Assembly: GCA_021790295.1 (NCBI GenBank)
Contig: JAJYIC010000048.1
Span: 1 to 11,024, forward strand
Length of the DNA stretch: 11,024 nucleotides
Direction of reading: 5' to 3'
Source of the DNA: Pseudomonadota bacterium
Lineage (GTDB): Bacteria > Pseudomonadota > Alphaproteobacteria > ATCC43930 > CGMCC-115725
Part shown: piece by piece, positions 7,158 to 11,024 of the stretch
Layout of the letters: each line of letters opens with the position of its first letter
Numbering within the stretch: the stretch's first letter is position 1
Notes under the pieces: model-generated
What the model was told of the DNA's origin: nothing
The model's input: only the letters and a program-made list of their open reading frames with translations
Databases searched by the model: none
Program-made: the position numbers and the translations under genes

Positions 7158-8477
7158 ATGACCATGAGCGAAGAGGTTGTGGCCCGAAGCCGTCCGGAAG
7201 CCGCCGGCCGCCAGCGCTACTGGGTGATGCTGCTGCTTCTCGTTCTCGTCATGGTCAACTACATCGACCGCGCCAATCTCGCCGTCGCCGGGCCGCAGAT
7301 GGCAAAGGAATTCGGCTGGTCTTTGGCGCGTCTCGGTTTTGCCTTTTCGGCGATGTTCTGGGTTTACACGCCGATGCTTCTCTTCTGGGGCGCGAGCATC
7401 GACGTCATCGGCACCCGGATCGGCTACGCGGCGGGGCTCCTCATCTGGGCGGTGGCCTCGATCGTGACCGGAACGATCAACGGTTTCGGCGCCCTTCTCG
7501 GCGCGCGCTGGGCTCTTGCCGTCGGCGAGTCGGTGACGCCTCCGGCCTGCGCCAAGATCGTTCGCGAATGGGCCCCGATACGCGACCGCGGCTGGGCGAC
7601 CGGCGTTTTTACCGCCGGCTATTATGCCGGCCCGGCCGTCGGGTTTCCGATCTCGGCCTGGCTCGTCACCGCTTTCGGCTGGCGCATGATGTTTTATATC
7701 CTGGGAGCGGTGACGCTTCTCTTCGTCCTTTTGTGGCTCGCAGTCTATTGGCCTCCGGAGCGCGCCCGATGGCTGCGCGAGGAGGAGCGCGAGCTTATTC
7801 TCAAAGAAAGAAACAGCGCCGCCGCGCAGCCCTCCGCCGCGGGGACGATGAGCCGAGCCGACGTCTTGCGCCATCCGACGACCTAGGGGCTCGTCGTCGC
7901 GCAGGCGACCGCAACCTATACGGTCTATCTTTTCCTGACGTGGCTTCCGAGTTACCTCCTGCAATCGCAGCACATCAAGATCATGCAGGCGGGGATCGTC
8001 AGCACCATCCCTTATCTCGTGGCCCTCGTCGCGGGCATCGCTTTCGGCTGGCTGAGCGACAGGAGGCTCGATGCCGCCCGTATCGACCGCGGCGGCAGGA
8101 GGGGGTATGTTCTCGTCGCGATGATTGCCAATCTTGCGATATTGCTCGTGCCTCTCGCCCACAGCCTTCCTCTCATCATCCCGCTGCTCGCCCTCTCGCT
8201 TGCGGGCAGCGCCTGCACCTTGACGGCCAACGTGGCGCTTGCGAACGACATGCTGGTCGAGCCCAAATTCGCGGGTCTTCTGTTTGGCCTTTTGGGCATC
8301 GGCTCCAACGCGCTCGGGCTTTTTGCGCCGATTGCGACAGGGTTTGTCGCCGAGTTTTGGGGCGGCTTTGCGGCGGCGTTTCTGCTTGCGGGGACGATCA
8401 CGGCCGCAGGCATCGCCTGCGTTCTCTTTCTGGTGCGCAGGCCCATCGCCGCCTCCCCTTCTCCCCAGGCCGCATGA
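7158..8477 (+). pseudogene. MFS transporter, ACS (anion:cation symporter) family, interrupted by in-frame TAG
   Basis: Inner-membrane transporter of the major facilitator superfamily. The start resembles the ACS family (organic acid and sugar-acid importers): VNYIDRANLAVAGP in TM1, EFGWSLARLGFAFSAMFWVYTPMLLFWG, then six hydrophobic helices to about residue 200. Codon 243 (7884-7886) is TAG, but the same frame continues without a shift as GLVVAQATATYTVYLFLTWLPSYLL and a further six-helix half to the TGA at 8475-8477. The joined length of 439 codons is right for a full 12-helix transporter. The position after RHPTT usually holds Trp in related proteins, so TGG to TAG is the likely change. As read, the product is a 242-aa half-transporter, with possible reinitiation at ATG 7983. 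The lesion could be a recent mutation, a sequencing error or a suppressed stop. The gene lies 61 bases upstream of the selenoprotein, so it is a plausible importer for that enzyme's substrate. Confidence 0.8.
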
Positions 8478-8538
8478 CGGCAGAGGAGGACGATAAACGC
8501 AACCGCGTCCATCAATCCGAAACCCAAAGGAGAGCGAT

Positions 8539-10215
8539 ATGACCGCCATCAAAGTCAGGAACCCCGTCGCCTCGACGGTTGCGCGGCACGTCGAGCCCGC
8601 GCCCCGTCTCGGCGATCTCAATGGCAAGCGCATCGGCCTTTACTGGAATATGAAAGCCGGAGGCGATGTCGCCCTCTTCCGCATCAAGAGCGTGTTAGAG
8701 GAGCGCTACCCCGGCGCCCGCTTTGCCGACTACCAGGGCTCGGTCGGCGGCTTGATGCGTCATTGCACGGCCGCCGATTCCGACCGCATTGCAAAGGAGG
8801 TGGATGCCGTCATCGGCACCACAAGCGATTGAGGCTCGTGCACGTCGTTTCTCGTCCACGACATGGTGGAATTCGAGAAGCGCGGCGTGCCGACGGTGAG
8901 TTTCACCGCGCAAAACTTTATTCACGATGCCGAGTGGAGTGCGGAAAAGTTCGGACGCCCCGGCCTGCCGCTCGCCATTGTCGAACTGCCGTTTACCAAT
9001 CAGTCGCCTGAGGCCGTCTCCGCCTCTGTCGATCGATCCGCCGATCAGGTGATCGACGGTTTGACCCGGGAGAGCGCGTCCAACCGGCCGCAACATGGGA
9101 TCGTCAGTCTTCCCGAAGAGTGGTTGGCGATCGAGGGGGAGAGCGAACTCGACGCCCTCGACGCCATGAACCGGCTTTTTCTCGACTATGGCTGGAGCGA
9201 CGGGTTTCCGTTGCGCCCGCCGCTCGAACGCTTTCTCGCCCGCATGCTCGAAGGAACGACGAAGAGCCCCGACGAGGTCGTCGCGGTTTTGGAACCGGGC
9301 TTCGGCAAGGCGACGGTCGAAAAGATCGCCGCCAATGCGGTCATGGCGGGATGCCGCCCCGAGCACCTTCCGGTGCTGATCGCCGCCATCGAATGCCTGG
9401 CCGAACCGCAGATGTATCTGCGCAACAAGGCCATGTCGACCGGGCCGCACGCCCCTCTCATCTGGGTGAACGGACCTTATGCCGAGCGTATCGGGCTCAA
9501 CTCGGGGATCTGTGCGCTCGGCCCCGGCGTGACCTCATACGCCAATACGGCGATCGGCCGTGCGGTTCGCCTCTCGATGATCAACCTCGGCCATCTCTAC
9601 CCCGGGGTCTCGGATATGGACACGATCGGCTCGCCCACCAAATACGGCATGTGCGTGGCCGAGAACGCGGCTCACAGTCCCTGGGTCCCCTATCACGTCG
9701 AGCATGGTTACGATGCGGGCACAAGCACGGTGAGCGTCCATTTCGTCTACGGCATCTGCGAACTCCACGACTTTACCAGCCACGAGGCCGATCGTCTGGT
9801 CGATGTCTTTGCCACGGCGGCGACCAACGCGGCGCAGGTGCCGACCGGTCACTGGCTGATCGGCCGCCGCGCCGATCCGCGTTACGGGACGAACGAAAAG
9901 GAGCATCACACGATGCTCATCTGCCCCGAGCACGCCGACATTTTTGCCAAGGAGGGGTGGGACAAGGATCGCCTCAAAGAGGCGATGTTCGCCCGCGCGC
10001 GAATGCCCTTCGAAAAGATCATGCTCGCCAAGGAAAAAAAGGCGATGGCCTTGTCGCATCCCGAATTGTCGTGGCTTTGGCAAAGCCCCGAGACGATGGT
10101 GCCCGTGGTCGAAGACCCCGAATGCTACGACATCGTGGTCGTCGGCGGCGGGGCGGGGCGCGGCGCCTTTTTCTGGGGCGGAGGCCAGCCGCAGACCAAG
10201 GCGATCACGGTCTGA
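8539..10215 (+). CDS. UGSC-family selenoprotein with large C-terminal domain (TGA at 8830-8832 read as Sec)
   Basis: This is one 558-residue frame crossing an in-frame TGA at codon 98. On either side the protein reads ...AVIGTTSD-Sec-GSCTSFLVHDMVEFEKRGVPTVSF..., the defining Sec-Gly-Ser-Cys motif of the UGSC selenoprotein family (function unknown). Sec98 and Cys101 form a UxxC pair, like thioredoxin CxxC, so thiol/selenol redox or selenolate chemistry is likely. Residues 1 to about 178 form the UGSC domain (LNGKRIGLYWNMKAGGD near the start). Residues about 206-558 form a second conserved-looking domain: YGWSDGFPLRPP (217-228), TVEKIAANAVMAGCRPEHLPV, GPGVTSYANTAIGRAVRL, several Cys and His residues, and a glycine-rich end IVVVGGGAG (532-540). 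No signal peptide is seen. A good AAAGGAGAG site precedes the ATG. A SECIS-like hairpin follows the TGA and selD lies nearby. Without Sec insertion only a 97-aa fragment would be made. Confidence 0.9.
8830..8832 (+). other. Selenocysteine codon (in-frame TGA)
   Basis: Codon 98 of the UGSC protein. The frame is open for 97 codons before and 460 codons after it, the flanking residues match the UGSC motif, and a candidate SECIS lies just downstream. The other TGA codons in the window end genes normally, so this is context-dependent recoding and not a changed genetic code. Confidence 0.9.
8848..8880 (+). promoter_or_regulatory. Bacterial SECIS-like stem-loop for Sec insertion
   Basis: The lower stem TTCTCG (8849-8854) pairs with CGAGAA (8874-8879), with a further T-G pair at 8848/8880. 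The upper stem TCCAC (8855-8859) pairs with GTGGA (8866-8870). A three-base bulge ATT (8871-8873) lies between the stems on the 3' side, and the loop is GACATG (8860-8865). The stem begins 16 bases after the TGA and the loop starts 27 bases after it. A bulged stem at this distance with a G at the start of the apical loop is what SelB-dependent bacterial SECIS elements look like. It lies inside the coding sequence, as bacterial SECIS elements do. Confidence 0.75.
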
Positions 10216-10226
10216 AAGGAGGATCG

Positions 10227-10472
10227 ATGGCAAGGGACGCGCTCGCAGAGTTTGTGGTCATGGAGGCCAAATCGATCGTCACGCCCGACGGGGGGGATAT
10301 CGAACTGATCGGCGTCGAAGGCTCGACCGCCTCCGTGCGTTACAAGAAAGGGCATAATCCGCATTGCCTCGAATGCGTGATCACGCCTGCCGATCTCTGC
10401 GATTTTCTCACCGACATGTTCAGCGAGAAGGCCCCTCACATCACCCGGGTCGAGGTCCTGGTCGCCGACTGA
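10227..10472 (+). CDS. Small NifU C-terminal-domain-like protein (candidate Fe-S/thiol partner)
   Basis: An 81-residue protein starting 11 bases after the selenoprotein stop, with a near-perfect AAGGAGG ribosome site at 10216-10222. The order TPDGGDIELIGVEGSTASVRYKKGH (19-43), then Cys47-Leu-Glu-Cys50, then a helix-like stretch (DLCDFLTDMFSEKAP) and ITRVEVLVAD, follows the NifU/Nfu C-terminal fold: DGGD-[V/I]EL, a CxxC, then a short helix and final strand. In Nfu proteins the CxxC, usually CxxCPSS, binds a [4Fe-4S] or [2Fe-2S] cluster between two subunits. Here the Pro-Ser-Ser part is replaced by Val-Ile-Thr, so it is a divergent member and cluster binding is not assured. It stands alone without the A-type or IscU-type domain. 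Tight coupling to the selenoprotein suggests a partner or maturation role. Confidence 0.75.
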   Translation: MARDALAEFVVMEAKSIVTPDGGDIELIGVEGSTASVRYKKGHNPHCLECVITPADLCDFLTDMFSEKAPHITRVEVLVAD

Positions 10473-10501
10473 GAGGGCGCCCAGAACCCCTCCCTAGCCG
10501 C

Positions 10502-10537
10502 AAGGGGCGCGCCCGTCGTTGCGCGCCCCTTCTTCTT
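10502..10537 (+). terminator. Rho-independent terminator after the selenoprotein/NifU-like genes
   Basis: An uninterrupted 11-bp stem: AAGGGGCGCGC (10502-10512) pairs with GCGCGCCCCTT (10521-10531). The loop is 8 bases and a T-rich tail TTCTTCTT runs to 10537. It lies 29 bases after the NifU-like stop, ending that transcription unit and separating it from selD. Confidence 0.88.
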
Positions 10538-10564
10538 GACGGCGTCCCGCCCCTTGCCGATACT
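10536..10564 (+). promoter_or_regulatory. Sigma70-like promoter for selD
   Basis: TTGACG (10536-10541, 5 of 6 matches) is followed by 17 bases and GATACT (10559-10564, 4 of 6 matches). Transcription would start near 10571, leaving a leader of about 107 bases before selD. It begins in the tail of the upstream terminator, so selD appears to be transcribed on its own. Confidence 0.6.
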
Positions 10565-10677
10565 CCTCCCATGGTGATGGCTGGCTGCCGCGTGACGGCG
10601 CGCCAGGATGCAAACTCCGCAAAGGCGAGGAGGAGCGGAGGCAGCGCCGAGAATGCGTCGCAGCCGAGGCTTTGGCG

Positions 10678-11024
10678 ATGACGGCGCCGGTGCGCCTCAC
10701 CGATCTCGCGCATGGCGGCGGTTGCGGATGCAAACTGTCGCCGGCGGTGTTGCGCGAGATCCTCGCCGGCTCCCCTCTCGCTTCGGGTTACGCCGATCTT
10801 CTCGTCGGCACCGAAAGCGGCGACGATGCCGCGGTCTATCGCATCAACGACCGCCAGGCCGTGATCGCGACCACCGATTTCTTTATGCCGATCGTCGACG
10901 ACCCTTTCGAATTCGGGCGGATCTCGGCCGCCAATGCCTTATCCGATGTTTATGCGATGGGCGGGACGCCGATCCTTGCCCTTGCCATTCTCGGCATGCC
11001 CGTCGAAAAGCTTGCGATCGAAAT
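10678..11024 (+). CDS. selD: Selenide, water dikinase SelD (selenophosphate synthetase), 5' part
   Basis: It makes selenophosphate from selenide and ATP, the selenium donor for Sec-tRNA synthesis by SelA and for 2-selenouridine in tRNA. The first 115 residues are in the window and the gene runs off its right edge. HGGGCGCKLSP carries the catalytic pair Cys16/Lys19 (Cys17/Lys20 in E. coli), Cys18, the metal-site aspartates in ESGDDAAV (50-51), TTDFF (Asp67) and NALSDVYAMGGTP (Asp90). The catalytic residue is Cys, not Sec. The ATG at 10678 gives the normal SelD N-terminus (MTAPVRLTDLAHGGGCGC); the frame is open to about 10540 but has no ATG or GTG there. A weak GAGG lies about eight bases upstream. 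The selenoprotein gene 0.5 kb upstream is an obvious user of its product. Confidence 0.95.
   Translation, partial: MTAPVRLTDLAHGGGCGCKLSPAVLREILAGSPLASGYADLLVGTESGDDAAVYRINDRQAVIATTDFFMPIVDDPFEFGRISAANALSDVYAMGGTPILALAILGMPVEKLAIE

Noticed and set aside
6751..7161. Plus-strand 136-codon open frame in the leader with a hydrophobic stretch
   Set aside because: After the short hydrophobic segment the sequence is arginine/proline-rich, there is no ribosome site, and no family is recognisable. Chance is the better explanation.
7884..7886. TAG as a pyrrolysine codon
   Set aside because: lolC ends in TAG as a normal stop, no pyl genes are visible in the window, and a Trp codon one base away explains the site more simply.
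7884..7886. Joining the MFS halves by the same recoding as the selenoprotein
   Set aside because: Sec insertion reads UGA only; the codon here is UAG.
7017..8633. Long minus-strand open frame (538 codons) opposite the MFS gene
   Set aside because: Its product is rich in Arg, Gly, Asp and Pro without domains, while the plus strand encodes a clear MFS transporter. It is a by-product of GC-rich codon use on the other strand.
10571..10677. Possible selC (tRNA-Sec) or other RNA gene before selD
   Set aside because: No tRNA-like set of stems, no TCA anticodon loop and no CCA end could be found.
10571..10681. Small 36-aa open frame overlapping the selD start by ATGA
   Set aside because: The composition is arginine/serine/alanine-rich with no recognisable sequence. 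It would begin at the predicted transcription start without a ribosome site. Translational coupling is possible but unsupported.
10606..10736. An 11-base repeat GGATGCAAACT at 10606-10616 and 10726-10736, in the same frame (reads GCKL twice)
   Set aside because: The upstream copy is before the selD start codon, the surrounding residues do not repeat, and a single 11-base match is too little to call a duplication.

Overview
This window looks like a piece of a high-GC alphaproteobacterial chromosome, probably Hyphomicrobiales-like. The clues are the strong G/C preference at third codon positions, a short prolyl-tRNA synthetase without the editing insertion, and the order proS-lolC-lolD, which is familiar from that class. 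The genus cannot be read from the sequence.

Layout. Bases 25-1122 (+) encode a MalK/UgpC-type sugar or polyol ABC ATPase. It converges on a minus-strand operon proS-lolC-lolD (4441 down to 1180; prolyl-tRNA synthetase and the lipoprotein-releasing LolCD transporter), which has a good sigma70-like promoter at 4478-4506. Divergent from proS is a plus-strand cluster: a YdjA-type nitroreductase (4637-5188), a Rieske [2Fe-2S] ferredoxin (5233-5565) and a family III (CaiB/BaiF) CoA-transferase (5590-6744). A 413-base gap follows (6745-7157), with an AT-rich island and several possible RNA hairpins. It leads into an ACS-type MFS transporter (7158-8477) that is cut by an in-frame TAG at 7884-7886.

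The most interesting part is 8539-11024. Two stretches that look like separate ORFs (8539-8832 and 8863-10215) are one frame interrupted by a single TGA at 8830-8832, in the context Sec-Gly-Ser-Cys. This is the signature of the UGSC family of selenoproteins. A stem-loop that fits a bacterial SECIS lies 16 bases after the TGA (8848-8880). The selenoprotein (558 aa with Sec98) joins the UGSC domain to a large C-terminal domain of unknown function. It is followed after 11 bases by an 81-aa protein resembling the NifU C-terminal Fe-S scaffold domain, then a strong terminator (10502-10537), a well-spaced promoter (10536-10564) and the start of selD (selenide, water dikinase), which supplies the selenium donor for Sec synthesis and runs off the window end.

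Together, the right-hand third reads as a selenium-dependent redox module of unknown substrate: a transporter (here possibly inactivated), a UxxC selenoprotein, a small candidate Fe-S/thiol partner and the selenophosphate synthetase. The grouping into one functional system is an inference from spacing and context.
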